Below are positions 7,573 through 17,386 of a stretch of 64,000 bases of DNA, one piece after another. Both the position numbers and the translations under genes were made by a program. The first letter of the stretch is position 1. Every line of letters starts with the position of its first letter. Source of the stretch: Bacteroidales bacterium (GTDB taxonomy: Bacteria; Bacteroidota; Bacteroidia; Bacteroidales; UBA1402); the NCBI GenBank assembly GCA_017464285.1, contig JAFUDT010000013.1:443175-507174 (forward strand), given 5' to 3'. A model generated the notes under the pieces. It was given only the letters and a program-made list of their open reading frames with translations. It was not told where the DNA came from and searched no databases.

Positions 7573-10500
7573 TTATTTAACCATAATCTTTTTGCCATTC
7601 ACAATATAGACACCGGCCTTCAGATGCATCTCTTCGAGACGCTTTTCAGAGGTGTCACCCACTTTCCGGCCTTGAACGTCATACACGGCGCCTTGACCAA
7701 TGATGTCCGCATTGCTGGTTCCTTGGATGGAGGTAGGAAGGGTGCTGCTATCCCATATCACAGTCAACCGTTCGGCAACCTCATTTTCGAACGCTGAGTT
7801 CGGTATTTGCAGATATGCCTTGTGGGCGGACATCTTGCTTGATTCGCCAGATTCCTTGATACGGATGAAGTTGCCGCTCTTCAGCATATAGTTGGTGTAA
7901 TCACCCTCAGTGGAGGCGATGTGGGTGGAATGCACGACAGCCACAAGGGAGTTGTCTGTCAATGCTTCAGGTTCATTATCAGAGACTGTGAGAATGTAGG
8001 TCTCTCCTGGTTCGCCACACAGCAGCACACCGGTGGAGGCGGGAATGTCGCCGGTGATTTCATTCACGACGATGGCGTAGCCTTCGCCCTCGTTGGTCAA
8101 GGTGGTGCAATAATGACCTGTCAGACCTTCAGGAAGTGAAACGGCGCCAGCAGCACTGAAGGTGCCGATTCCGGAAGATGGCACGGTGTACTTGTATTGG
8201 TTGGCGAATATTTTCAGCATAGGAATCTCTTCAAACACATCCTGCACCCATACTGATTCTTCGCGACCGGCTTGCAATTTTGTGGCGAGTGTGCCGTTTG
8301 CCATCTCGTCATAGTTCGTTTGCATGCCGGAAGGAATCGATGAGGCAAACTGACGGATGTAGCAGTTCCCGTAATTTCCACGGATACCAGGACTGGATCC
8401 GCTGTAATAGAAGCTGCCCAATGAGACGCAGTTGCTGACCGTCGCGGAACCGCCGCTGTTGATGTAGCCTATCAAACACCCGTCGTAGCTGCCGTTGCTG
8501 GTCACGCTGCCTGTGAAGATGCAGTCGCTCATGATCAGATGCCCCCCTACATAACCATCAACGCAACCTACAAGACCAGAGCATTCTCTCCAACTGGTGC
8601 CTGTGTTGGTGATGACCACAGAACTCCATATATTTTCAATGGTGCTCGTACCCGTTCCGATTCTTCCGAACGGAGCTGGCTGGTAACCGCCACTATTCAC
8701 CATCGTGCCGTCAATATGGAGATTTCTTATTGTGGCTTCGGCTATGCTTGGGAATGGAGCAATGCATTTGGCTCCGTCTGGAGTATAGTGAACCGTCAGC
8801 GTATGTCCCTGACCGTCAAACTCTCCCTTGAAGTAATAAGCAGGACTTTCATTAGTGCTGCCGATGCGGGCTTGGCTGTCGCCCAAATCAATGTCGGCGG
8901 TCATCTTGGCTTTGGCATTATAAACACCCTCTTCAACTAATTCTGCAAAGTCCTCCCAGTCTAAAACGGATTTTAATAGGTAATAGCCATCCTCATCCTG
9001 TTGCATTCCACTGTTCTCCACATATTCATTGGTGTAGGTGTCGCCACGGTAAACCAGCGTGCCATCGTCATTTGTGAGACGTGGGGCCGGGTCTGTGCCG
9101 AGAAGTTGGCCCCAATGCTGCTCATCCCGTCCTCCTTGGAGCCGGAAGGTCACTTTGCCCGAGGCCAATTCGGATTCAGAAGCGGCTATGGCGAGATTCT
9201 CTTTATTGACAATGTTGTCGGAGCGATAATAACATGCCGTAACGGTGCTCTGACCGTTGCTCTGGGTGGCGCCAAGCGCGTAGGTGTAACTATTGTTAAG
9301 ATTGTAACTGCCGTTGCTCAGACAGTTGTTGTAGGTGACGCGGCCCGCACTCTCCATCCAGCCAAGGAAGGCGGCGCCGTAGCAGATATTGCTGCCGCCG
9401 TCTATCGTTCCGTTGAACAGGCAGTCCGTGAAGGAAATCCTGCCCTGTTTTCCCTGGCCGATAAAGCCGGCGACGTGCATGTTGGTGGTAGTCGGAGTGA
9501 TGAAGAAATCCACACTCGACTCACAGTCTTCCATCGTGAGTGAGTTTATCACATAACCCACGAAACCTCCAATGTGACGGTTGCGGACATCAATAAAGCC
9601 ATCGACTCTCAGGTCCTTTACTGTGGCGTCCTCCACGTATGCCAGAAGGCCGCCGTTAAAGTCTTTGGTGCTGCGGTATTTGATCTTCAGGGTATGCCCC
9701 ATGCCGTCAAGTGTGCCTTTATAGGTGATGTGGTTCGAGTCACTGTTTCCCACACCCAGTTTGCCTTCATGACCGGTAAGGTCGATGTCGGCGGTGATGC
9801 GGCCATTCAGGGACGGATGGATCCTGGAATAAACCACAAACTTGTCCCAGTCGGCTGCGTTGTTGATGAGATAGAATCCGTCGTTGTCGGCTTCAAGGTC
9901 AAAAGTCAGTGTGGCTACCTCGTCATTGGCTCCCAATGTGGCTCCTGCGTATGGAGGAAGAATAATCTTCGTGCTGGTTGGCACACCGTAGAAAATGGTG
10001 TTGGTCCCACGGAGGGATGTGTAGTTGTACAGTTCCCACACATTCACGCATTTCGACACATCAAGTGTTTGAAGTTGGTTGCATTGGTAGAACAAGTTGA
10101 TGCCAATCAAACCGATGGTGGATGGGAGCACCACGTTTTTCATTCCACTGTATTGGAAGACATCTCTGTTGATGCTTGTCACTCCTTCGTCTATCGTCAG
10201 GTTCTCCATTGCCGGGCAGTTGGCAAATGACCAGTCCAAGATGGTGGTCAGCGATCCTGGAAGCACCACGTTGTTCAGCTTATCACAATAACGGAATGCC
10301 GAATTTCCGATGCTGGTCAAGCTCTCTGGAAACGCGACGGATTCAAGTTGCTTGCACTCATAGAATGCGTTGCTGCCAATCGTCTTGACTGAGGATGGTA
10401 TGTCTATTGATGTAAGTGCCGTGGCACGGAAGGTGTTGTTTGGTATCTCAGCCAATTGACAAGTCTCTTCGAATATCACCTCCGCCAAGGCTGTGCTGCC

Positions 10501-13500
10501 GTTGAAAACATCTGTTCCCATGGTCTTCACCGAATTTGGAATGGTGATGGTGGTCAGGGATTTGGTGTTGGCGAATGCTGAACCCTCTATGGTTTCCACG
10601 GTGGATGGAATGATGAAATTGCTGGAGAGCTTGGTGTTATTGAATGTGTTTGTGCTGATTTTCTTGAGTGTGCTTGGCAGAATCACTTCTTCCAATTCAA
10701 GAGAAGCCGTGAAAGCGGATTCTCCGATGCTGGTCACGCTCTCTGGAATGTGGATGGATGTCAAGGATTCACATCCGCGGAACGCCTGTGGGTCAATGGT
10801 GGTCAGATGCGTGTCGCTTGGGAAGTTTACAGCGGTCATGGCGGAGCAGCGACGGAATGCCTCGTCGTCAATCAATGTCACCGATGATGGGATGTCGATG
10901 CTTTTCAAGGCACGGCATTCATAGAAACATGCAGCCGGAATCGTGGCCAGGTTGATGCCATCCTCAAAAGTGCAGCTCTCCAATGAACCACATTGGTAGA
11001 ACGTGTTATTATTCATTGTTGTGACACTCGATGGTATGGTGATATCAGGGAGTGCGCTGCATCCACGGAAGGCATTTTCTCCGAGGGTTACGACTGTGTT
11101 GCCGAGACTCACTTCTTCCAGAGCCGTGCATTCCATGAACGCACTTTTCCCGATGGTGGCACAGGAGATGTCGGCTGATGTTAATGCAGAGCCACGGAAA
11201 CTCTCAGCGCCCATGCTCGTCACAGTTGATGGAATGACCACACTCTGAAGTCCTGAACGCCGGAAAGCGCCATCCTGAATCGTTGTGATTTGGGAATGGA
11301 GGGCGATGGAGGAGAGGCTTGTGCAGTTTTCAAACGCTCCGGCGCCGATGGTCTGGACTGAGGATGGAATCGTGAAGTTACTGAGAGATGTGCAGCCGTA
11401 GAATGTGTTTTGAGGGAGGGTGGTCAGCGTGCAGCCTTCTTCAAATGTGGCGGTGGTCAACGAAGAGCAACCGTAGAACACATTTGTACCCATACCGGTC
11501 ACTGTATTTGGAATGATTATATTGGAAAGGCTTGTGCAACCATAGAATGCATTGATGCCGATGCTGGTGACTGTGGATGGAATAACCACATTGTCCAATG
11601 AAGGACAGGTGGAGAAGGCCTGTAAGGGCAGTGCTCTCAGTTGTGACGACAGGGTCACAGCAGACAGAAGTGGGTTTGCTTGGAAACACAACTCACCGAT
11701 GGTGGTCACCGTGTTAGGCATCGTGAATGAAGTGAGGGCGTCGCAGCCGCGGAAAGCGCTGTTGCCGAACGACTCCACTATGCAGTCTTCTGCAAATGTC
11801 ACACTCGACATGGTTTTGCATTGACGGAACGCTTCATCGCCGATGGTCTTCACGTTCTTGCCGATATGGAGTGAGGTGAAGTTGCTTTTCTGGAAGAAAG
11901 CAGAGGCGCCAATTGCAGTCACTGCCATGCCGTCTATCTCATCAGGTATGACGAGGATATAGTCGGCTGGTGGGGTGAAACCAGGGTCAAAGCCCGTGAT
12001 GGTCAGTGTGCCGTCTGCGTTGATGGTGTAAACCAGAGGGATCAGTCCTTGGTCTGCAATCGCTTCTGAAGGATTGTTAGTGTAGCCCGTGGCGGAACGG
12101 TACACTCGTTTCGACGCATCGTTGGTCAGAACGGGCGATGGATCCACACCAATCTCCTGACCCCATACCAACTCGTCGCGGTTGGATTGTAGATAAAAGG
12201 CCACTTTGCCTGTGGCTAACTCCGTGCCGGTGGTTGCTGTTCCTTGAATAAGGCCGAGGCTGTTCTTGTAATAACTGTTGCTGATGGTGCCGTTCGGATT
12301 CCTTATGAAGGTGGCGCAGTCGTTTGTCTCGGTGACGAACGTGCCATTTTGGAGTGAGTTGGAGATGTTCACGGTTCCGTAACCTTTGTAAACCACAAAA
12401 CCGGCATGGCTGCGCTGGTTGGTGCCTGAGGTGATGGTGCCGTCATACAAGCAGTCACGGATGGTCAGTAAATGACTGTTGTTGTAACTGTTGTAGGTTA
12501 ATCCACCTGCACCATATCTATTGTTCGTGTAAGTGATGTCAACGGAGCTGTGGCATTTTTCAATAAGACATTCATAGTCGGTCCAACCTGCCAAGCCTGC
12601 CACTCCCTCTTGGGTGGCGGTGATGGTGCCGGCGGTGTGCAGATTTCGGATGGTGGCACCGAAGATATAATTGAAAGGAGCACAGCCAAGGTATGTTTTG
12701 CTTTCCATCTGACTCGTGTCGTAATGAATGGTCAGCGTATGGCCCTGACCGTCGAACACTCCCATGAACGCCCTTCTGTTAGCGGCTGTGTTGTAATCGC
12801 CGTTGCCTATCATCGTCTGGTCATTGCCCAGGTCGATGTCGGCGGTCATCTTTACTTTGACATCAGGCTCAAAGTGCTCTACCACACGTTTCAACTCTTG
12901 CCAGTCTGCCAAGCTGCCAACCTGATAGAATCCGTCGGCGTCTTTGACCAATGTGGTCTCATAGGGAATGACCGGTTGTGTGGGAACCACACTCCAGGGA
13001 GAATGACCTCCTGTGATGCCGATGAGGGTGCCGTCGGTGCCAAGATATTCAGACCTTACCTCAGGAACTATTCCCTCAGAATAAGCGAGGCTGCTTACGT
13101 TTACAAATATATCGGTAATTGGGTTCAGTCCAATCCAGCAATTGGTTGTGGGGATTCCTGAAACGGACGTATTTGTTATGGCACAGTTGGTCAGCGACCC
13201 ACCGTTAAAATAGCAATTTTCCACTACCGAGTTCTCATATTTTGCTGCATGTATCGTTTGGCAGTTGCGGATAATGCTGTTGCGGATGGTTATATCGGTG
13301 CCGTCTGCGAAATAGGCGAATATGCCTCCGTCTTTCCAGCAGTTTTCCAACAATAGATTCGTGACAACAAAAGTGCCGCTATAACAGCGGAAATCAGATT
13401 GTATCACACAATTCTGGAATTTAATATTGTCACTGTTCATGTACATGAAAAAGCCATTGACATGGCATTTCACCACAGTCAGGTTGTTGATCGCATTGCG

Positions 13501-13890
13501 CTCATTGTCGTTCAACAGGTTGAAATGACTTTCAAGATATAATCCTTCAAGATGGATGTTGTCAAGACTGCCGGCACCGGTCGAACGGAACTGAAGCTTT
13601 CCTTGGATATAACTGCGGGTGGCGATTCCCTCATGGCCCTGGCCGTATATCGATACGGATTTCTTGATCTCACCTGGGTTGGAGAAAGTGCCTTGCGACA
13701 GCACAATCTTGTCGCCGCTTGCTGAAGCAGCTGCGATGGCATTGCTGAGTGAGCCGGAACCATGGAATAATGTCATAGTCTGTTCATGGCTCTCTGAATC
13801 CTCATGCAGCAGGGTTGCTGTCTGCGACCTGCCTGGGATACAGCTCAACATTAACATCAGCGCTGTCAGAATGATTTGTGGTTTTCTCAT
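7573..13890 (-). CDS. Giant BspA-type leucine-rich-repeat surface protein
   Basis: A 2105-residue exported protein. The signal peptide (about 1-22) is followed by a pectate-lyase-like right-handed beta-helix region (about 35-270), a GLUG-type block (about 310-600: ADIDLGN..., FDGQGHTLTIHY), about 640-1300 of tandem BspA LRR_5 repeats (IPSSVTSIG..AFYGCTSL), and then two more GLUG-type blocks (from about 1325 and about 1630). It ends in a beta-sandwich tail with AVYDVQGRKV and LKAGVYIVNGKK, which resembles a type IX secretion sorting domain. Such proteins mediate adhesion to host or plant surfaces. The block order suggests assembly by duplication. Regulation is probably by the neighbouring kelch/AraC protein. 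Confidence 0.9.
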   Translation of the reverse strand: MRKPQIILTALMLMLSCIPGRSQTATLLHEDSESHEQTMTLFHGSGSLSNAIAAASASGDKIVLSQGTFSNPGEIKKSVSIYGQGHEGIATRSYIQGKLQFRSTGAGSLDNIHLEGLYLESHFNLLNDNERNAINNLTVVKCHVNGFFMYMNSDNIKFQNCVIQSDFRCYSGTFVVTNLLLENCWKDGGIFAYFADGTDITIRNSIIRNCQTIHAAKYENSVVENCYFNGGSLTNCAITNTSVSGIPTTNCWIGLNPITDIFVNVSSLAYSEGIVPEVRSEYLGTDGTLIGITGGHSPWSVVPTQPVIPYETTLVKDADGFYQVGSLADWQELKRVVEHFEPDVKVKMTADIDLGNDQTMIGNGDYNTAANRRAFMGVFDGQGHTLTIHYDTSQMESKTYLGCAPFNYIFGATIRNLHTAGTITATQEGVAGLAGWTDYECLIEKCHSSVDITYTNNRYGAGGLTYNSYNNSHLLTIRDCLYDGTITSGTNQRSHAGFVVYKGYGTVNISNSLQNGTFVTETNDCATFIRNPNGTISNSYYKNSLGLIQGTATTGTELATGKVAFYLQSNRDELVWGQEIGVDPSPVLTNDASKRVYRSATGYTNNPSEAIADQGLIPLVYTINADGTLTITGFDPGFTPPADYILVIPDEIDGMAVTAIGASAFFQKSNFTSLHIGKNVKTIGDEAFRQCKTMSSVTFAEDCIVESFGNSAFRGCDALTSFTMPNTVTTIGELCFQANPLLSAVTLSSQLRALPLQAFSTCPSLDNVVIPSTVTSIGINAFYGCTSLSNIIIPNTVTGMGTNVFYGCSSLTTATFEEGCTLTTLPQNTFYGCTSLSNFTIPSSVQTIGAGAFENCTSLSSIALHSQITTIQDGAFRRSGLQSVVIPSTVTSMGAESFRGSALTSADISCATIGKSAFMECTALEEVSLGNTVVTLGENAFRGCSALPDITIPSSVTTMNNNTFYQCGSLESCTFEDGINLATIPAACFYECRALKSIDIPSSVTLIDDEAFRRCSAMTAVNFPSDTHLTTIDPQAFRGCESLTSIHIPESVTSIGESAFTASLELEEVILPSTLKKISTNTFNNTKLSSNFIIPSTVETIEGSAFANTKSLTTITIPNSVKTMGTDVFNGSTALAEVIFEETCQLAEIPNNTFRATALTSIDIPSSVKTIGSNAFYECKQLESVAFPESLTSIGNSAFRYCDKLNNVVLPGSLTTILDWSFANCPAMENLTIDEGVTSINRDVFQYSGMKNVVLPSTIGLIGINLFYQCNQLQTLDVSKCVNVWELYNYTSLRGTNTIFYGVPTSTKIILPPYAGATLGANDEVATLTFDLEADNDGFYLINNAADWDKFVVYSRIHPSLNGRITADIDLTGHEGKLGVGNSDSNHITYKGTLDGMGHTLKIKYRSTKDFNGGLLAYVEDATVKDLRVDGFIDVRNRHIGGFVGYVINSLTMEDCESSVDFFITPTTTNMHVAGFIGQGKQGRISFTDCLFNGTIDGGSNICYGAAFLGWMESAGRVTYNNCLSNGSYNLNNSYTYALGATQSNGQSTVTACYYRSDNIVNKENLAIAASESELASGKVTFRLQGGRDEQHWGQLLGTDPAPRLTNDDGTLVYRGDTYTNEYVENSGMQQDEDGYYLLKSVLDWEDFAELVEEGVYNAKAKMTADIDLGDSQARIGSTNESPAYYFKGEFDGQGHTLTVHYTPDGAKCIAPFPSIAEATIRNLHIDGTMVNSGGYQPAPFGRIGTGTSTIENIWSSVVITNTGTSWRECSGLVGCVDGYVGGHLIMSDCIFTGSVTSNGSYDGCLIGYINSGGSATVSNCVSLGSFYYSGSSPGIRGNYGNCYIRQFASSIPSGMQTNYDEMANGTLATKLQAGREESVWVQDVFEEIPMLKIFANQYKYTVPSSGIGTFSAAGAVSLPEGLTGHYCTTLTNEGEGYAIVVNEITGDIPASTGVLLCGEPGETYILTVSDNEPEALTDNSLVAVVHSTHIASTEGDYTNYMLKSGNFIRIKESGESSKMSAHKAYLQIPNSAFENEVAERLTVIWDSSTLPTSIQGTSNADIIGQGAVYDVQGRKVGDTSEKRLEEMHLKAGVYIVNGKKIMVK

Positions 13891-13941
13891 TTTTGTGTAT
13901 TTTTAGTTGAGGATTAATACTTTATAAAATAATATTACAGC

Positions 13942-13949
13942 CAAAGATA
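13942..13949 (-). promoter_or_regulatory. -7 element of the BspA-like gene
   Basis: CAAAGATA on the plus strand reads TATCTTTG on the minus strand, 52 bases before the ATG. No clear -33 element is present, as expected for an activator-dependent promoter. Confidence 0.6.
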
Positions 13950-13983
13950 CACAATATAACTACGAAGCGACTGTATAAAAAAG

Positions 13984-14022
13984 AATTTCGACTGACAATT
14001 TCTGAAATTGTCAGTCGAAATT
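13984..14022. promoter_or_regulatory. Perfect 19-bp-arm palindrome upstream of the BspA-like gene
   Basis: The arms AATTTCGACTGACAATTTC (13984-14002) and its exact complement (14004-14022) are separated by one base. It lies 35 bp upstream of the -7 element of the BspA-like gene and 56 bp after the stop of the regulator gene. A one-base spacer is poor for a terminator loop, and the core GACTGACAATTTC recurs upstream of the regulator gene, so I favour an operator. Confidence 0.65.
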
Positions 14023-14077
14023 GTGGAAAACCATCAGTGAATACTGTTTTGCAATAGGATATCCTTTGGTGTATGCG

Positions 14078-15820
14078 CTATTCTTCAGCCTTATCCAGCT
14101 TCTGGCTCGACAGCCATTCACGCGGTGTCATGCCTTTGATGGTCTTGAATGTCCTGAAGAACGTGGTCTCATTGGAGAAACCAGACTCTTCGCTCACTGC
14201 TGAGACTTTCTTGTCTGGCGTCTTCAATAAGATTTGTTGGGCATGTTCCACTCGGTAGCGGTTGATGAATTGGGTGAAAGTGCAGCCTTCATAGTTGCGG
14301 ATGCTTTCCGACACATAACGGCTGTTGGTACCCAAGGCGTTGGCGACATCCGATATTTTCAATTCACTTTGCAGATACAGGTGGTCTTGCTCCATCAAAT
14401 CCCGGATCTGGAGAATCAATGTACTCTCCTCTGCCAAGATGTTTTCCTGAGTAGGAAGGGCAGGGCAGGACGGTATTGTCGCTGAATCGGGCAGTGGGGG
14501 GGATGAAGGTGTGTCCTTGTGGCGAAGGCAACGTGCCCCCAGCCATAATCCCAAACCGGCAACCAAGGCTATGATGCCGACAAGCCACCAGCGGAAGCCT
14601 GCAACTTCAGCACTCAATAGTGTGCCAGTGTGGAAAAGATACACGGATTGAAAGGGCTTGAAGTTGGAATCCTGTATGCCTCCTATAACCATCAAATCAC
14701 CGTCCGCTGTCAATATGGGTATGGATGCTCCGCTTTCGGGAAGGGGCTTGCTGTAATAGAGGCTGAGGGGAATAAGATTGTTCTTGTCGGGATTTCCATA
14801 TTCAATACACACCACATAATGCCTGTGCTGCCCATCTGCACCATAAATGTAGCCACGCTGGCGGCTGCGGTCCACAATCACATGGCTGTTGTATGTGATA
14901 ACCGTGCCGAATGGGCTTTTCATGGGAACAGGACTTGTGGTTTGCAATAGGCTGATTTCTGTTCCGATTGTTTTGGCTATAGCAATCTGGCCGGAGTCAT
15001 TCTCAACAGGAAACAGGTAGGAGTAGATTCCTTTCTGCTCATCACCGATAAAGCTGTCGTCGCTTTGATGGCAGTCAAGCAGGGTTAAGGGCTGCCAGCT
15101 CTTGAATAAAGGAATGGAAATGGTGTCGCCGTTGAGTTGCTCCACACAATACGTGTGGAATCTGTTCGCTTTAGGGTCGAGCCGGCCGAAAATCATCACA
15201 TTTTCATTCGATGTGCGGAAGAGGAAGGGTGACGTATAAGCGTGAAGCAACGCTTTTTCGTATCTGAATTCTTTCTTGCCGTCAAAACATTCGATATAGT
15301 CCTCATTGTAGTGGTTGCCTGCAATCACCACTTTCCCACTGTCAATCTCAACGGCATTGGCCAGGGCTCGTTTTTGGTCCAGACAGCCGAAACCCTCAAA
15401 ACGGTGGGTTGAAGCATCATAAATCTCTGCTGGAAAGGTCTGGCCGATGCCCAAATGCTGTTCATGGCCGCCGGCTATCAGTACCTTGCCTGAACGCAAC
15501 ACCAGAAACAAGCCGTCGTCGTGAGAATAAACCATGGGAATCTCATGCCATTCGCCGTCTTTGAAGTATTCTGCAGTGGCTGTGGGAATGAAGCCGTCGG
15601 TGTGACCGCCTGCCACAACCACCTCATCGCCTATGCGGAACTTGATGCCAGTGGACCTGGGATGGTGCAAATCAGGAAGACGCTCAACCTGCATTTCCAT
15701 CATTTTGCATGAGTGGCTGGAACTGACAGATGAACCACCTTGTGCACTGATGGTTGAAAACTGTACGCACATCACTGCATAAAGCAACAACGTATGGATA
15801 TTTACCTTTAGGAATGCCAT
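14078..15820 (-). CDS. Membrane-anchored kelch-like sensor fused to AraC-family DNA-binding domain
   Basis: A 580-residue protein. After an N-terminal signal or membrane segment (to about 26), residues 50-390 form a periplasmic beta-propeller-like region with kelch-type turns (VVAGGHTDG, VLIAGGHEQ, VVIAGNH, MVIGGIQ). One transmembrane helix follows (WWLVGIIALVAGLGLWLGA, about 404-422), then a Pro-rich linker and a C-terminal AraC double helix-turn-helix (about 475-575, SGFSNETTFFRTFKTIKGMTPREW). The layout mimics a hybrid two-component system stripped of kinase and receiver. It lies directly upstream of the BspA-like gene on the same strand and probably controls it and itself. Confidence 0.85.
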   Translation of the reverse strand: MAFLKVNIHTLLLYAVMCVQFSTISAQGGSSVSSSHSCKMMEMQVERLPDLHHPRSTGIKFRIGDEVVVAGGHTDGFIPTATAEYFKDGEWHEIPMVYSHDDGLFLVLRSGKVLIAGGHEQHLGIGQTFPAEIYDASTHRFEGFGCLDQKRALANAVEIDSGKVVIAGNHYNEDYIECFDGKKEFRYEKALLHAYTSPFLFRTSNENVMIFGRLDPKANRFHTYCVEQLNGDTISIPLFKSWQPLTLLDCHQSDDSFIGDEQKGIYSYLFPVENDSGQIAIAKTIGTEISLLQTTSPVPMKSPFGTVITYNSHVIVDRSRQRGYIYGADGQHRHYVVCIEYGNPDKNNLIPLSLYYSKPLPESGASIPILTADGDLMVIGGIQDSNFKPFQSVYLFHTGTLLSAEVAGFRWWLVGIIALVAGLGLWLGARCLRHKDTPSSPPLPDSATIPSCPALPTQENILAEESTLILQIRDLMEQDHLYLQSELKISDVANALGTNSRYVSESIRNYEGCTFTQFINRYRVEHAQQILLKTPDKKVSAVSEESGFSNETTFFRTFKTIKGMTPREWLSSQKLDKAEE

Positions 15821-15845
15821 TGTTTTCGGCTACGTAATATATATG

Positions 15846-15853
15846 CAAAGATA
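15846..15853 (-). promoter_or_regulatory. -7 element of the kelch/AraC gene
   Basis: CAAAGATA on the plus strand gives TATCTTTG on the minus strand, 25 bases upstream of the ATG at 15820. A half-site GACTGAC at 15896-15902 sits just beyond the -33 position. Confidence 0.6.
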
Positions 15854-15977
15854 AGTTATTATAGATGATAGGTCATGTCAATAAGTACAAAAATTGACTG
15901 ACCCATTGGAGCCTGATTGAATGCTTATGCAAAATTAAGAATTTTTGCCAAAATATGGACTGCTAAATCCATAATCT

Positions 15978-16004
15978 GACTTACAATTTCGGAATTTGTT
16001 AGTC
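15978..16004. promoter_or_regulatory. Imperfect palindrome related to the BspA operator
   Basis: GACTTACAATTTC followed by GGAATTTGTTAGTC. Each arm differs by only one or two bases from the core GACTGACAATTTC of 13984-14022. A further half-site, GATTGTAAGTTGC, follows at 16013-16025. Together with 15896-15902 this makes a cluster of related sites upstream of the regulator's own gene, which suggests autoregulation. Confidence 0.5.
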
Positions 16005-16025
16005 AAATCTGCGATTGTAAGTTGC

Positions 16026-16070
16026 AAAAAACAATCATTCCTCCCAACTATTCAGATGAGAGGAATGATT
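16026..16070 (-). terminator. Terminator of the C1B peptidase gene
   Basis: Stem AATCATTCCTC (16033-16043) / GAGGAATGATT (16060-16070). On the minus strand it is followed by a run of six T (16031-16026). Confidence 0.8.
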
Positions 16071-16116
16071 TCTTATAGGGTGGTTATAAAAATACTTGCA
16101 GATAAATGGGGCTGTC

Positions 16117-17301
16117 TTATTTGATGCCGAGTTTCTTGCGGATGTCCTTAGGAACGGCGTCCTTGTGGACAAGGATGTTCATCGTCTTGTACTTCACGAA
16201 AGTTTTGGAAGCATACCAGATACCTTTATATTTGCCACTCTGGCCCCATGAGTTCTTCACCAGGAAATATTCCTTGCCGGTCTGATCCTTGGCAAGACCG
16301 TAAATCAGCATGCCGTGGTCGTCAGTGGTCTCCCAGTTGTCGTAAGCTTCCTGGCGCATCTCCTGAGTCACCTCAATCTCAGGCATCGGACGGGTCAGCG
16401 CTTCCTGCATCTTGCCCATGTTGCTCAGACCGAGCCAATGAGCCATGTCGGAACCGGTGTAGTCTGGTGCTTTCGTCACGTCTGGGCATACGGCGATGCC
16501 ATTACGGGTGAAACCATCCTCGCTCACGTCGCTGCCCCAGGCGAAGGTGTAGCCGTTGCGTACGGCGTTGTCCATCACGGCCATCAGCTCGTCAATTGGA
16601 AGGTTGTAGCTTGCGCCCCAGCGCCAGTTGTCCTGAATCTCCAGGATGAACGGCTCATAGAACGGATGATGGGTGTAAGAAGTGAGCGACACATAGTCGT
16701 CCATGTTCAGACCCAGCGACTCCATATAGGATTTCGGAGTGTAGGTCTTGCCCTCATAAACGAACTCTTCTGGAACCTCACCGAGATAGGTGTCGAAAAT
16801 GGAATTCAGACCTTTGAACCAAGCCGGGCTCAGTTTCTTCTGCTTGCCCTTGGCGATGCCGTTCACATAGCCTTCGGCAATCTGGAAGAACTCGTTGAAG
16901 TTTGGAAGGGTGTCGCCGTAGAGGGTGCCTGGAAGCGGCATGGCGGTCTCGGGAATCATACCATAGTTCTTCATGCAATACACAGCGTCATAGAAACTGC
17001 CGCCCTGAGAGAAAGAGATGTCGCCGTGCAGACGTACGCTGGCCTTGGCACGGTCCTCGTAGGTCTTGTGGGCCAGATACATCTCGCACAGGTCGTATTC
17101 GCCCTTGCCCTGACGCAGCAACTCTGCCTCAAAAAAGCCCAGGCTTGAATAAGCCCAACAGGTGCCCGAACGGTTCTGGTTCTTGATGGAGGTGATGGGA
17201 ATCTCCTTGATGGTGGTAAATTCAAAATCTTTCGCACTGTTCTGTGCATAGGTGCAGAGGCTCATGCCGAACATCGCACCGAGTACAATCATTTTTTTCA
17301 T
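16117..17301 (-). CDS. Secreted C1B-type cysteine peptidase (bleomycin hydrolase/aminopeptidase C-like)
   Basis: A 394-residue papain-fold peptidase with a signal peptide ending near TYAQ. The catalytic Cys is C48 in QNRSGTCWAYSS, the His is H329 in DDHGMLIYG and the Asn is N350 in VKNSWGQSG, in the order expected for family C1. The long insert between Cys and His matches bleomycin-hydrolase relatives, which trim peptides as aminopeptidases. The signal peptide sets it apart from cytosolic PepC and implies a periplasmic or surface role in peptide feeding. It sits next to a second peptidase gene on the same strand with an 85-base gap. Confidence 0.9.
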   Translation of the reverse strand: MKKMIVLGAMFGMSLCTYAQNSAKDFEFTTIKEIPITSIKNQNRSGTCWAYSSLGFFEAELLRQGKGEYDLCEMYLAHKTYEDRAKASVRLHGDISFSQGGSFYDAVYCMKNYGMIPETAMPLPGTLYGDTLPNFNEFFQIAEGYVNGIAKGKQKKLSPAWFKGLNSIFDTYLGEVPEEFVYEGKTYTPKSYMESLGLNMDDYVSLTSYTHHPFYEPFILEIQDNWRWGASYNLPIDELMAVMDNAVRNGYTFAWGSDVSEDGFTRNGIAVCPDVTKAPDYTGSDMAHWLGLSNMGKMQEALTRPMPEIEVTQEMRQEAYDNWETTDDHGMLIYGLAKDQTGKEYFLVKNSWGQSGKYKGIWYASKTFVKYKTMNILVHKDAVPKDIRKKLGIK

Positions 17302-17386
17302 TCTATTTATGTAAGTTGTTTAAATGGTTTCTTGAATAAAGGAAAACTGGTCTTCTGACGGAACGTCAATTCTTTATAAGTGAAGC

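Noticed and set aside
7573..13890. Possible CRISPR-like or tandem DNA repeat array
   Set aside because: The periodicity is that of coding LRR and GLUG protein repeats; no constant repeat with unique spacers.
13984..14022. Palindrome as terminator of the kelch/AraC gene
   Set aside because: One-base spacer, no U-tract, and the same core is upstream of the regulator gene; an operator is more likely.
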